DNA of 64,000 bases from Bacteroidota bacterium. Lineage in GTDB: Bacteria > Bacteroidota > Ignavibacteria > SZUA-365. The notes beneath the pieces are model-generated. The model did no database searches. It had not been told where the DNA came from and worked only from the letters and a program-made list of their open reading frames with translations. The position numbers were made by a program, and so were the translations under genes. Shown in pieces: positions 26,501 to 35,031 of the stretch (its first letter is position 1; every line of letters begins with the position of its first letter). The DNA lies in contig JAEYUG010000081.1 of NCBI GenBank assembly GCA_023432805.1, positions 1-64,000 on the forward strand, read 5' to 3'.

Positions 26501-26595
26501 ACCGCGTGCATCCGACACGAAACAACCGCGCACTGCTTTCGCTGCGCGCGGTTGTTCATGATCGGATCCGCGAGGCTCTCGCGGAAATCGAGTAA
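23539..26595 (+). CDS. Fusion lipoprotein: GH3 beta-N-acetylglucosaminidase (NagZ-like) plus serine beta-lactamase-like domain
   Basis: This 1018-residue protein starts with a lipoprotein signal (VVTLALFAAGC), so it is probably membrane tethered. The GH3 domain (about residues 60-380) has the NagZ-type loop KHFPGHGDTHVDSH with the His/Asp acid-base dyad and the nucleophile Asp in VITDALNMKA. A GH3 C-terminal sandwich extends to about residue 600. From about residue 640 a class C beta-lactamase/esterase-type domain follows. It has SMSK (Ser724-x-x-Lys), YSDLGM in the YxN position and FGHTGFTGTS in the KTG position. Such fusions are known in Bacteroidota. The likely role is processing of muropeptides: release of GlcNAc and an amidase, esterase or carboxypeptidase step. 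The YSD and HTG variants argue against true beta-lactamase activity. Confidence 0.88.
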   Translation: MTRISASRVTTVVTLALFAAGCAAPVAVRETRVSPSPAVLTPAPLVEPPLATLPADSLLGSFDHRSYPRAASRWVDSVMETLTLRERVAQMVTVYAVADIRGRALRELRRDVADQRVGGVILSLGGAARASRLVTALQSLAAVPLLFSADFENGVGMRLRGTTSFPSMMALGATGDPDLAYAMGRAVADEARAVGVRQNYAPVADVNINPANPVINIRSFGEHPEHVAAFAEAYMRGLQDGRMIATAKHFPGHGDTHVDSHSQLPTLDHSVARLDSIELLPFRRLVNAGVLSVMTGHLAVPSLDTSNRPATLSRLMVDSLLRARLGFRGLVITDALNMKAVTRTGGGNGAVWKDAVLAGADVLLMPTDAGACIDTITAAVARGEIPVDEIDRSARRILSFKEWAGLALPQLRTTGASPLADTLDVPQSVADSLAALADAYDVIALPDTAAHRALARTIARRSITLVRNDSARVPLMDAAARAQRIGVLCLLQGRDDTQARAFTSRVRASLPMGAAVYAERTVTAVQRRAMLDSLRGADILVIASFVNVRNGSGEISVSADQQLLLEDVRALARPAIACALGSPYVAAATPWAESILCGYGADAATTAAMADVLTGALPARGRLPVSIPGIATQGVALRTRVQMVSSVQATPVAVDALDAAGIADARLAPVDSLIEASVAAHAFPGAQLVVGTRDGVLHARAFGHLTYDSVAAPVTLSTIYDIASMSKVVATTTIVMRLVEEGRLDLDAPVARYVPAFAQNGKADVRVRNLLLHNAGLAAWRPYYTFIHSARALRDTVLAERLEYIPGTRTVYSDLGMITLAEVIERITGERLDTLARRWIFDPLSMHATMYTPADSLRARIAPTELDTIWRRRLVHGEVHDETAALIGGVTGHAGLFSTAPDLARFAQMILSGGAVDGHRIVHAETIDRFTRRAHPGTTRALGWDTKSSMGSSAGRYFSARSFGHTGFTGTSIWIDPETGIYVLLLTNRVHPTRNNRALLSLRAVVHDRIREALAEIE

Positions 26596-26621
26596 CTCCT
26601 GGGGTTACATCACCAGACGCG

Positions 26622-29600
26622 TCACTGCGTCACCACCATCCGCACCCTCGCCAGCACGGCGCTTCCGACGGCTGTCTGCGCCCGCAGCACAACGGTGTAT
26701 GCGCCGGGCACGAGATCCCGCACCACATAAGGAAGCATGTACGTGCCCGCAGCGTAGGAGCCGCCGGCCACGCGCGCCACCTCGCGACCCAGCACGTCGA
26801 CGACGTCGAGGGTCAGGGTCGTGGCCGTGGCCAGATCCGCGACGAAGGTCGTGACCTCGCCGGTGCGTACGGGATTCGGGTAGCCGGCCGAGAGGGTGAC
26901 CGTACCCGGCTGCGGCAGTGCGTCTGCCGAGGTGGTGGTGCCGTTGCCGACGAGCGGAATGCTCGTGGCGGGCGACATCACGTCGTTGCTTTCCAGGGAG
27001 AGGATCGCGGTGCGCGGACCCCAGGTCTTCGGCGCAAAACGCACCGGAACGTTCACCGAACCACCGGGCGGGATCGGGGTCGCGGGCGGCGCAGTGAAGG
27101 AGAAGTCGTCCTTGTTCGGACCCTGCAGACCGTAGTTGAGGGTGACGAGATCGTCGGTGCCGGTGTTGGTCAGCACGAGGGTGTGCACCTTCGCACTGTC
27201 GACGTACACGTAGCCGAACTGCACGGTGGCGTCGCTCGGTGAGACCTTGGGATTGATCGCCTCACCGCGCAGTGGAATGTAGTACTCGGGCTCGACCGGG
27301 TCATTCGACGCGACAAGCAGCCGGGTCTGGAACACGCCGGGCAGCTGCGGGGCGAAAAGCGCGCGTACGCTGTCGACATGCGCAGGGAACCAGAAGAACG
27401 TGCTCGGTCGCGCAACCTGGAAATGAATCGAATCAGCGCCCGACATCCGCTCCTCGCTGACGAGCAGGTTGAGGGCGCTGCGGTTCTCGAGACGGATCTC
27501 CACAGCCTTCGTCGTGCTGAGCTTGATCTTTCCGAAATCGATCGATGCCGGTGCATGCAGAAATGCGGGGATGCCCGGGGGAATGCCGCGTCCGCCGAGA
27601 TCAATGGTCGGCGTGCCGAGGCGCGCGTCGGATTGCACCGCCGCGATGCCGCGGTACCGCACGGTGTCGGGTGGTGCGAAACGCACGACGACCGGTGCGG
27701 AAGCCCCGGGAGCGACCACCTGCGGCGCTGCCGAGATGATGCTGAAACCGACACCGAGTGCCGACGCATTGGTGAAGTTCATGTCGCGCTCTCCGGTGTT
27801 CTCGACAAAGAAGGTCAGATCCCGATGACGGTTCGTCGAGACATCGCCGAAGTCGAGGGCACCGGGACGCAACAGCACGGCAGGCGCAGGCGTATAGCGC
27901 TGGATCGTGCCGAAGTCCCCGACCATCCACAGATGTCCGCTCGGCTGTGCCGACAGGTCGCGGAGTCCGGTGGCGGGATAGTCGGTGCGATACAAGGTCG
28001 CTCCACCGTCCTTCGTGCGTGCCACCGAACGGCTCAACACGAAGAACCCGTGCTGGGCGTCGGTGAACACGATGCGGTAGATCACATCGAGTCCGGGCAT
28101 CGTACCGGGCTCCCAGGTCGCGCCTGCATCTGTCGAACGCAGCAGCACCAGCTGTCCCCCTGCCCATGCCTCGGTGGCTGAACTGAAGGTGATGGTCTGC
28201 AGCGCGGCGGTCGTGCCGCTCGCGCGCGGCGTCCATGTCGCCCCCGCATCGGTGGTGCTGTAGATCACGCCGCCCGCGCCGGCGACCCATGCCTCGGTGG
28301 CGGACCGTGCATGCACGTCGTTGAAGTCGTGGGTTACACCGGGATCGGTGAACAGCCAGGTCGCACCACCATCGTCCGTGCGGGCGATCGTACCGTGGTT
28401 GCCCACAAGCCAGCCGTGTGTCGGGTCGACGAAGACGATTCTGTTGATCTGTCCCGCCGGCGGAAGGGTGCCCGTGTTCGTCCATGTCAGACCTGCATCG
28501 GTCGAGAGCATTGTCTCTCCCTGCGTGCCGCCGCCCACGAGTCGCGAGGCGGTGATTGCGTGGCCGATGCGCAGTGCGGGTGCAGGTGCGGCCGCTGCGC
28601 GGTTCGGTGACCAGGTGCGCCCCCAATCGGAGGTGAACACCGCGGTACGCGCACCGAACACCCATGCCGTCGAATCATTGAGCGCCGAAGCCGACAACAT
28701 GTGCGCGCGTGTGATGCCGCTTCCGCGCTGGACCCACGTCGCGCCACCGTCACTGGTCTGGAAGATGCCACCGCCTTCCCCGATCACTGTGGCGCTCAGG
28801 GCATCCTTCACATGCACACTCTGGAAACTGTAGCGCAGGGTACTGTCGACGACGAGCTGCTGCCAGCTGCGTCCCCCATCGGTCGTGCGGTGCAGCGTGC
28901 CCTGGCTGTTGCTGAGCATCCAGCCGGTCGTCGCGTCGGCGAAGCGGATCTGCCTGAGCAGGTTGACGAAGATGGTCGTGTCGGTCCATGTCGCGCCGCC
29001 GTCGGTCGTGCGCAGCAGGAACTTCGACTCCTGCAGTGCGAAACCGGTCTGGGGATTCGTGAAGGCGACCGACACGATGTCGCTCGTGATCGCCAGCGTG
29101 CTCTTCGACCAGGTGGTGCCATTGTCGGTAGTGGTGAGGATCACACCGCCGCCACACACGGCGGTGGCGTGGGCGGGACCTGTGAACGCCACGTCATAGA
29201 TCACGGTCGTCACCCCTGTGGGGAAGCGGCTCCATGTCAAGCCCATGTCGGTGCTGCGCGCGATCACGCCGCTGCCGCCATAGCCCCAGACGCTGCCATC
29301 GGGATGCAGTTTCGCCCGCTGGATCGAATATCCGGGTGGCGGGGCCAGCTCCCACAGCATGCCGCCGTCGGCGGTGCGGAGAATGGTGCCGTTGTTTGCT
29401 GTGATGAGTCCGGTGTTCACGTCCGTGAAGACGACGCTCAGTCCGATGAACGGTGTAGTGCGCATGGGGGTGTGCTGCATCGCCCATGTCGTGCCGCCGT
29501 CGGTGGTTGCCATCACGGCGCCGTTGCCGCCGGTGACCCATCCGCGCAGGGGAGTGGGGAATGCGGCGTCGAACCATTCGTTGCCTTCGGGCAGGGGACT

Positions 29601-29678
29601 CAGCCAGGTCCATTGCGCATGCGCAACCGATACGGTTGCGAACAACAGGAGCAGGATGATGGTGCGTACCATTCTCAT
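26622..29678 (-). CDS. Secreted BNR/Ycf48-like repeat protein with ASH domains and T9SS tail
   Basis: This 1018-residue protein has a signal peptide (RTIILLLLFATVSVAHAQ) and GAGG six bases before the ATG at 29678. Residues 20-600 carry repeated T.DGG.TW or S.D.G.TW turns (ATTDGGTTW, RTADGGMLW, RSTDMGLTW, RTDDGGATW) of one or two Ycf48/sortilin-like propellers. Next come three Ig-like ASH/choice-of-anchor D units (LRPGALDFGDVSTN, ASIDFGKIKLST, ATVQFGYVYVDS). The last 85 residues (LSAGYPNPV, VDVLGREVARV, LVPGAYTVVL, ending VRMVVTQ) are the sorting domain. It is an extracellular or surface protein of unknown binding target. It is convergent with the GH3 fusion gene, 26 bases apart. Confidence 0.85.
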   Translation of the reverse strand: MRMVRTIILLLLFATVSVAHAQWTWLSPLPEGNEWFDAAFPTPLRGWVTGGNGAVMATTDGGTTWAMQHTPMRTTPFIGLSVVFTDVNTGLITANNGTILRTADGGMLWELAPPPGYSIQRAKLHPDGSVWGYGGSGVIARSTDMGLTWSRFPTGVTTVIYDVAFTGPAHATAVCGGGVILTTTDNGTTWSKSTLAITSDIVSVAFTNPQTGFALQESKFLLRTTDGGATWTDTTIFVNLLRQIRFADATTGWMLSNSQGTLHRTTDGGRSWQQLVVDSTLRYSFQSVHVKDALSATVIGEGGGIFQTSDGGATWVQRGSGITRAHMLSASALNDSTAWVFGARTAVFTSDWGRTWSPNRAAAAPAPALRIGHAITASRLVGGGTQGETMLSTDAGLTWTNTGTLPPAGQINRIVFVDPTHGWLVGNHGTIARTDDGGATWLFTDPGVTHDFNDVHARSATEAWVAGAGGVIYSTTDAGATWTPRASGTTAALQTITFSSATEAWAGGQLVLLRSTDAGATWEPGTMPGLDVIYRIVFTDAQHGFFVLSRSVARTKDGGATLYRTDYPATGLRDLSAQPSGHLWMVGDFGTIQRYTPAPAVLLRPGALDFGDVSTNRHRDLTFFVENTGERDMNFTNASALGVGFSIISAAPQVVAPGASAPVVVRFAPPDTVRYRGIAAVQSDARLGTPTIDLGGRGIPPGIPAFLHAPASIDFGKIKLSTTKAVEIRLENRSALNLLVSEERMSGADSIHFQVARPSTFFWFPAHVDSVRALFAPQLPGVFQTRLLVASNDPVEPEYYIPLRGEAINPKVSPSDATVQFGYVYVDSAKVHTLVLTNTGTDDLVTLNYGLQGPNKDDFSFTAPPATPIPPGGSVNVPVRFAPKTWGPRTAILSLESNDVMSPATSIPLVGNGTTTSADALPQPGTVTLSAGYPNPVRTGEVTTFVADLATATTLTLDVVDVLGREVARVAGGSYAAGTYMLPYVVRDLVPGAYTVVLRAQTAVGSAVLARVRMVVTQ

Positions 29679-29825
29679 GTGAGCCTCAATGATTGGATGG
29701 AAAAAAGAATATAAAAAGAATTCACGGGAGCGGGGAGGTGAAAGGGCCTTCTTTGTGAACGCAGCATGAAATCACTAGGTTTCGACATTCCACATGCACA
29801 TGTCCTCTTCCATCAGGAGTTTCAG

Positions 29826-30599
29826 ATGACAGAAGTTGAACCCGGGTTCGAGCAGTTCAACGAAACCATTCTCGTCGAACCGCTGTCGCCCAGCGATCAG
29901 TTCGTCGGCATTCTTGCAGAGCCATCGATCGTCTACGAAAATGTACGCGCCGTCGGTGCGCGCATCATGAACTGGCTGCTTCCCCTGATCGCGCTCGGCA
30001 TCGTCATCTCGGCCGGCATGGTATTGCGCACGAACGATCCGCAGTTCATGGGCAATGTCTACGAGCAGCAGGAAAAGCAGATGACCAAGCAGGTCGAGTC
30101 CGGCAAGATGACGCAGGAGCAGGCCGACGCGGCGGCAGAACAGATGAAGTCGTTTGAAGGATTCACGAAGATCATGATGATCGTCGGGGGAGCGATCGGT
30201 CCCGCCTTCGGATTCTTCTTCATGAGCCTCGTGTTCTGGATCATCGCCAAATTCGTGCTGAAAGGTGAGATCACATTCGCGCTCATGCTGTCGACGATGG
30301 GACTGAGTCTGTACATCAGCATCATCGACCAGCTTGCCACGCTGCTTGTCGGCTATGCCACCGGCAACATGCTGGCAACATTCTCCCCGGCTGCGTTCAT
30401 GACATTTGATGCGACCAGCAGTCTCTACAAGCTGCTCAGCCAGATCGATCCGATTGCGATCTGGGGATATGTCGTCTTCTCGATCGGACTCTCCGTCGTG
30501 GCCGGTATCGACCGCATGAAGGCATACGCCGTCGTGTTCGGCCTCTGGCTACTCTTCATCCTCGGAACATCGTTCATCTCGATACCCGGCATGAGCTGA
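29826..30599 (+). CDS. Yip1-family integral membrane protein
   Basis: This 257-residue protein is preceded by AGGAG about six bases before the ATG at 29826; the in-frame extension to 29766 lacks such a site. A soluble N-terminus ends in SDQFVGILAEPSIVYENVR, resembling the short pre-helix segment of bacterial YIP1 proteins. Five hydrophobic helices follow (IMNWLLPLIALGIVISAGMVL to VVFGLWLLFILGTSF). A charged, Gln-rich loop lies between the first two (EQQEKQMTKQVESGKMTQEQADAAAEQMKSF). The function of bacterial Yip1 proteins is unknown. It is a single gene with its own terminator. Confidence 0.75.
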   Translation: MTEVEPGFEQFNETILVEPLSPSDQFVGILAEPSIVYENVRAVGARIMNWLLPLIALGIVISAGMVLRTNDPQFMGNVYEQQEKQMTKQVESGKMTQEQADAAAEQMKSFEGFTKIMMIVGGAIGPAFGFFFMSLVFWIIAKFVLKGEITFALMLSTMGLSLYISIIDQLATLLVGYATGNMLATFSPAAFMTFDATSSLYKLLSQIDPIAIWGYVVFSIGLSVVAGIDRMKAYAVVFGLWLLFILGTSFISIPGMS

Positions 30600-30673
30600 G
30601 ACTTCCCCCGGGAGTGGCGGCATACCGCACGCGCACGTGCAACGTGCGGAGCAGCAACATCCCCCGAAAACAG

Positions 30674-30708
30674 TACGCCCCGCTCGAGAGCGGGGCGTAT
30701 GCGTTTTT
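30674..30708 (+). terminator. Rho-independent terminator of the Yip1 gene
   Basis: TACGCCCCGCTC (30674-30685) pairs with GAGCGGGGCGTA (30688-30699), followed by TGCGTTTTT. An A-rich flank (GAAAACAG) on the left may let it act for rpiB on the minus strand too. A second hairpin (CCGCACG at 30625-30631 with CGTGCGG at 30643-30649) precedes it. Confidence 0.85.
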
Positions 30709-30722
30709 CCCGGGTTGACGTG

Positions 30723-31154
30723 TCAGACAGCGTCGATCTTCTCGATGCGCGCGCAGTGGCGACCGCCTTCGAAAGGGGTGGTGAGCCAAGTGTCGATCAT
30801 GGCGGTGGCGGTCTCCCAGTCGGCGAGGCGTTCGCCGATGGCGAGCACGTTGGCGTCGTTGTGCAGGCGCGAGAGCCTGGCGGCCTCAACGGTCTGGCAC
30901 ATGGCGGCGCGGATGCCGCGATGGCGGTTGGCCGCCATGCCGATACCCAGTCCGCTGCCGCAGACGAAGATCCCGCGCGAGCATTCGCCTGCGAGGATTC
31001 CGCGCGCGGCTGCGTGAGCGAAGTCGGGATAGTCGGCGCGCTCGTCGCTGAACGTGCCGTAATCCTTCCACGGCAGTCCACGTGCATCAAGGAGCACCTT
31101 GATGCGCTCCTTGTATGCATACCCTGCGTGATCGGATGCCAGTGCGATGGTCAT
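30723..31154 (-). CDS. rpiB: Ribose-5-phosphate isomerase B
   Basis: This 143-residue enzyme interconverts ribose 5-phosphate and ribulose 5-phosphate in the pentose phosphate pathway. It matches the LacAB/RpiB family from the first residue: IALASDHAGYAYKERI (phosphate and substrate contacts), then FVCGSGLGIGMAANRHRGIRAAMC with the catalytic Cys65. NDANVLAIGER follows, and the usual C-terminal helix starts at WLTTPFEGGRH. The ATG at 31154 fits the family start exactly. It follows the TPR gene by 28 bases and probably belongs to the same minus-strand transcript. Confidence 0.94.
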   Translation of the reverse strand: MTIALASDHAGYAYKERIKVLLDARGLPWKDYGTFSDERADYPDFAHAAARGILAGECSRGIFVCGSGLGIGMAANRHRGIRAAMCQTVEAARLSRLHNDANVLAIGERLADWETATAMIDTWLTTPFEGGRHCARIEKIDAV

Positions 31155-31182
31155 GAGCATGCGTGGGTCGGTGTGGTGTGCC

Positions 31183-32445
31183 CTACAGTACGACCGAGCG
31201 GCCGATCCAACCGTAGCAGTCACCTGCGATTTTGTAGGGCTTGCCCTTGGGCACTTTGTTGACGAACAGATCCTCTGCGGTCGGGGTCAGGGTCTGCAGC
31301 TGCGCGGCACGGGTGCGGGCCTGGTCGGCGACTTCGGGGTCGCGTGCAGCCTGACGGTACATGTCCTGTGCAAGTGCATAGACCGCCTTGTCGACGACCT
31401 TCATCTTGTCCCATCCGCCGCGCTTGGATTCAACGCAGCGCTGGGCGACCTGTTCGTAGCACTGGCCGATCAGCATATAGGGGCGGCCCCAGTTCGGGTC
31501 GATCGAAAGCGCCTTCTCCGCGCTTGCACGCGCCTTCTGCAGATCACCGGTCTGCAGCTGCACGTTGCCGAGGTTGAGCCAGTTCTCCTTCATGCTGGGG
31601 TCGATCTTGAGCAACTCCTCATAGCTCTTCACGGCGTCGCGGTAGTCGCCCTTGCTCTGCTGGGCCTTGGCGAGACGATCCCAGTACGTGCGGACGGTCG
31701 CGTCGATCTGCACCAGCTTCTTGAAGTACACGACGGCGCTGTCGTAGTTCTGCAGCGTCTCGTAATACATGTTGGCCAGTTCGTAGAGCTTCTGCCGGTT
31801 GGTGGGATCCGCAAAATACGCATCCCGCAGCACGCCCGCGAACTCCTCGGGATCGGTGATCAGCTGCTTCATGAACGCCTGCGCGGTCACGTTGTTCGGA
31901 TCCTTCTCGAGCATCTTCTGCAACACACCGACCGCCTTCATCTTCGTCTCGGGTTTCGCAGCGTACAGACGTGCGAGACGGTCGAGCCAGTAGATGTCGG
32001 TGCCGACGTAATCGCCGGCAATGGCGGCTTCGTACGACGCGATGGCTTCCTCGGGACGTGTTTCATGGTACTTCTCGAGATAGTAGCCCTTGCGGAACAG
32101 ACCTGCCTTCTTCTCGGCCGGGAACGTGGCGATATAGTCATCACTGAGCAGGAGGACGGTGTCGGCGTGGCCCTTGCGCACCACGGAATCGGCAGAGCGC
32201 ACGATCATCGTGTCGTAGATCTCGATCATCTTGTCGTGCAGAGTTGTGAAGCGGGCACGGTCGAGACCATGCACGGTCCATCCCGCCTTCAGCGCGGGTT
32301 CGAACTCCTGCATCTTGTAGTATTCGAGAAAGAGACTCCAGTTGCGTCTGATCAGACGCTCCTTCTCGTCGACCTGCTCCTGCCCGAGGGCGCCGGTGGC
32401 GAGCATGGCCAGCAGCGCAAGGCTGAAGAAGATTCGGGAACGCAT
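31183..32445 (-). CDS. Exported tetratricopeptide-repeat protein
   Basis: This 420-residue protein has a signal peptide (IFFSLALLAMLATGALGQ). GGAGG six bases before the ATG at 32445 fixes the start. The body is tandem helix pairs with TPR character: ALKAGWTVHGLDRARFTTLHDKMIE, VGVLQKMLEKDPNNVTAQAFM, QKLYELANMYYETLQNYDSAVVYFKKLVQIDATVRTYWDRLAKAQQSKGDYRDAVKSYEELLKIDPSMKENWLNLGNVQLQTGDLQKARASAEKALSIDPNWGRPY. It is probably a periplasmic scaffold. It sits 28 bases after the outer-membrane barrel gene, in a run of minus-strand genes that starts with glgA; that context suggests an envelope role. Confidence 0.78.
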   Translation of the reverse strand: MRSRIFFSLALLAMLATGALGQEQVDEKERLIRRNWSLFLEYYKMQEFEPALKAGWTVHGLDRARFTTLHDKMIEIYDTMIVRSADSVVRKGHADTVLLLSDDYIATFPAEKKAGLFRKGYYLEKYHETRPEEAIASYEAAIAGDYVGTDIYWLDRLARLYAAKPETKMKAVGVLQKMLEKDPNNVTAQAFMKQLITDPEEFAGVLRDAYFADPTNRQKLYELANMYYETLQNYDSAVVYFKKLVQIDATVRTYWDRLAKAQQSKGDYRDAVKSYEELLKIDPSMKENWLNLGNVQLQTGDLQKARASAEKALSIDPNWGRPYMLIGQCYEQVAQRCVESKRGGWDKMKVVDKAVYALAQDMYRQAARDPEVADQARTRAAQLQTLTPTAEDLFVNKVPKGKPYKIAGDCYGWIGRSVVL

Positions 32446-32473
32446 AACAACCTCCGTGGGAAACGTTCGTGTG

Positions 32474-33697
32474 TTAGTCCGCAGCATGTCGAATGAAATA
32501 GAATTCTCCGACACTGACCGAGAGCGAGAGCCGGAAGACCGAGCGTGCGCCGAGTGTGTCGCCGTCGTTTCCGCGCCAGCCGTACTCGAGCGCGAGATCG
32601 ACTCGGTTCTGTCCGATGATGGGCAGGCCTGCGCCCGCCGTGATGAAATATTCAGAAAGTTCGTTGCCATCGAGCCGCACGTGTGAGATCTGGTGTGCGA
32701 AGCCGAACCGGTACACGACAGTGTTGACGTCGTCCTTGAGTCGGCTCTCTGCAGCGGGAATCCACTCGACACCCGCTCCCAGTCTATACGAGCGACCGAG
32801 CATGCTTTGTTTCCCGTCGAACACCTGCGCGTCGGTCCAGTCCTGTACTGTGACATCGGCGGCAAGCAGCAATTCCTTGTGCGCGCGGTACGACAATCCT
32901 GCCGACAGGCGCAACGGCAGGTCGAGCGTGCCCGAACGCCCCGTCACCGTCGAGTCATGTGTCGAGTACTCGACAACGGTGCGTCGCGTCACGTTGAGGG
33001 AAGTTGCCCCCTGCACGGCGAGGCCGACATTCAGATCCTCGATCGGCTGCAGCGAGAGTCCGGCCAGGAAGCCGCTTCCCCCGTGTGCATCGGAACGCGT
33101 CTGCACAGAAGGGAAGTACGTGCCGTTCGCGAAGCGCACGTCACTTGCGTGCACAGCACTCCCGAAGAAATACTGGTACGCGATGCCGAGGCTCAGCCAG
33201 GGCGTGGCGCGCACGGCAGTGCCGAAGCGGAACATCGAAATGCCGCCGCTGCCGCTGTAGTCCGCCGTGAATGCCTCGTCGCCCAAGGTGCCCGACCCGG
33301 TGATTTCATATCCCACGCGGCTGACGGGAAGGAATCCCGCCACAATGCGCGTACGCATCGCCTCCTCGATCGGGAGCGAAAACTGCAGTCCCTTGATGCC
33401 GAAGCTTCCGTACGACAGTGATTGATCCTTCGCGTAGGACTCGGTTTCATAGGTGCCGTCGCCCTGCAGGCGGAGGCCGTTCAGATCCGTCCAGAGTGCG
33501 GGATTCATCATGCTGATATCCTGCCCCGAACGCAGCGCGGTGCTGGTCCATCCCAGTGCGCGGTTGCGCGCCGTGATCGGAAGCTGCAACTCGCCGCCAC
33601 CATAGCGGGAGAGCACGGTGCTGCCGTTCTGCGCCTCTGCGCTTGCTGCTGCAAGAAGCAGCCATGCGGCAAGGCCGCCCATCAACGCGCGCGTCAT
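32474..33697 (-). CDS. Outer-membrane beta-barrel protein (PorV/FadL-like)
   Basis: This 407-residue protein has a signal peptide (MGGLAAWLLLAAASAEAQ). Alternating hydrophobic/polar strands then run to a typical barrel end (RSVFRLSLSVSVGEFYF). The mature N-terminus GSTVLSRYGGGELQLPITARNRALGWTSTALRSGQDISMMNPA resembles PorV-type proteins, in which a small-residue-rich N-terminal turn is followed by MNPA. The start overlaps the previous stop (ATGA, 33694-33697), so it is translationally coupled to the DUF4270-like lipoprotein. It could be a T9SS-associated shuttle (PorV) or a general porin-like barrel; I cannot distinguish these. Confidence 0.7.
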   Translation of the reverse strand: MTRALMGGLAAWLLLAAASAEAQNGSTVLSRYGGGELQLPITARNRALGWTSTALRSGQDISMMNPALWTDLNGLRLQGDGTYETESYAKDQSLSYGSFGIKGLQFSLPIEEAMRTRIVAGFLPVSRVGYEITGSGTLGDEAFTADYSGSGGISMFRFGTAVRATPWLSLGIAYQYFFGSAVHASDVRFANGTYFPSVQTRSDAHGGSGFLAGLSLQPIEDLNVGLAVQGATSLNVTRRTVVEYSTHDSTVTGRSGTLDLPLRLSAGLSYRAHKELLLAADVTVQDWTDAQVFDGKQSMLGRSYRLGAGVEWIPAAESRLKDDVNTVVYRFGFAHQISHVRLDGNELSEYFITAGAGLPIIGQNRVDLALEYGWRGNDGDTLGARSVFRLSLSVSVGEFYFIRHAAD

Positions 33698-34920
33698 TGC
33701 TGCCTCGTGTAGGTGATGACGAATCTGGGACGCAGCTCGAGCGGCGCCGTGGCGCCGTGGAACGCCGTGCGATCGAGGTCGGCGATTTCGCCTGCCTTGA
33801 CGAGCACGAAGGCGGTGGTGAGTGCAGGACTGTTCACCCAGCGCTGCACGACGCTCACGAAGAAGGGAGCCGTGCAGGAATATTCGCCAGGGGCACCCGT
33901 CCGTTTCGCCACACCATACGTGCTTCCGAGCGTTCCATCTGCCTTCAGTTCGTAGACGAGCAGAGAGTCGATGCCTCGATAACGGATCAGCGTGTGTGCT
34001 GAATCGAGATGCAACGTCATCGTCACGGCGTTGATGATGCTGCCCGATGGGATCGCCCCGAAATCGGGCACGACGTGCCCGCGACGCGCAATGCCGCCGA
34101 GCATGGTCAGCGACGTCGCCGGTGGATCGATCGTGCAGTTCGCAATGTAGGCGTCTTCAGGCAGCGTCGCCGTGATCGTCGTGTCCTTTCCGTTCCACAG
34201 CATGCGCACGACCAGCGAGGGCGAACGGGGATTCGCAGTGCCGTCGCCGAGGGGATCGGTCGAGTGAAACGACTGCACGACGTTCATCCCTGCGCCGGGC
34301 TCGAGCAGCAGTCCGTAGATCTGACTGTGCGTCCCGTCGAAACTGTGTCGAAGCCAGGTGCGCACAATGGACGAATCGATCGCGATGCCGATGCTGTCAG
34401 CCGCACTCCCCGCGTACGATCCTACTGTCGTGGTCGCAGCGCCTCGCAACACCCCGATGCTGTCCCATGTCACCGTGTACGAACTCCACGCCCGTCCCAT
34501 CGCGCGAATACTGAGTGCGATGGGATCACTGGTGCTGCCGATGCGGTAGAGGGAGGGATGCAGTGTCAGCGTGGCTGAGAGGATGGTGCCGCCGCCGCCG
34601 ATGTCGTAGGGAAATCCGAGCCAGCGAATCACAGCGGAAGCCTCATAACCGTCTGCCGCGCCGATGGAAAGCAGCGGAGAGCCCGCCGTGGTGATGCGGG
34701 TCAGGGGACTCGATGTCGCGGCGATTGCAGTGCTGTCGCTTCGAGAATCGTATGTCGTGAGGTTGACGAGATCGCCGTCGGGCAACAGCGGCACTCCCGT
34801 GGGTGATGGATCCTGAAAACATCCGGCAAGAACAAGCGCAAGCCCGAGCGCGAAAAACGAAAGGTGTTTCAACGGGTAGCCGTCAACGTGGATGGAGGCG
34901 GTGGTGATGTTCCGATGCAT
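33694..34920 (-). CDS. DUF4270-like outer-membrane lipoprotein
   Basis: This protein of about 408 residues has a lipobox (FFALGLALVLAGC) followed by FQDPSPTGVPLLPDGDLVNLTTYDSRSDSTAI. That closely follows the DUF4270 start pattern (lipid Cys, then DP..G..LLP..D and a T.YD segment). The remainder is beta-rich (SATLTLHPSLYRIG, AVTMTLHLDSAHTLIRYRG), like carbohydrate-binding DNRLRE/DUF4270 domains. The ATG at 34920 gives a long n-region. A TTG at 34872 would give MKHLSFFALGLALVLAGC, a more usual lipoprotein signal, so the start is uncertain. From memory, DUF4270 genes next to glgA recur in Bacteroidota, as here. The function is unknown. Confidence 0.7.
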   Translation of the reverse strand: MHRNITTASIHVDGYPLKHLSFFALGLALVLAGCFQDPSPTGVPLLPDGDLVNLTTYDSRSDSTAIAATSSPLTRITTAGSPLLSIGAADGYEASAVIRWLGFPYDIGGGGTILSATLTLHPSLYRIGSTSDPIALSIRAMGRAWSSYTVTWDSIGVLRGAATTTVGSYAGSAADSIGIAIDSSIVRTWLRHSFDGTHSQIYGLLLEPGAGMNVVQSFHSTDPLGDGTANPRSPSLVVRMLWNGKDTTITATLPEDAYIANCTIDPPATSLTMLGGIARRGHVVPDFGAIPSGSIINAVTMTLHLDSAHTLIRYRGIDSLLVYELKADGTLGSTYGVAKRTGAPGEYSCTAPFFVSVVQRWVNSPALTTAFVLVKAGEIADLDRTAFHGATAPLELRPRFVITYTRQQ

Positions 34921-35031
34921 GCATGCGGTGCGCACTGTGTGGGCAGCATTGCAGCATCCTCGAAACATACCGCGCACGTGGATTCATGACAAGGGTGAAC
35001 GACAGATCCATGCACGGACGGCCGCATCATC

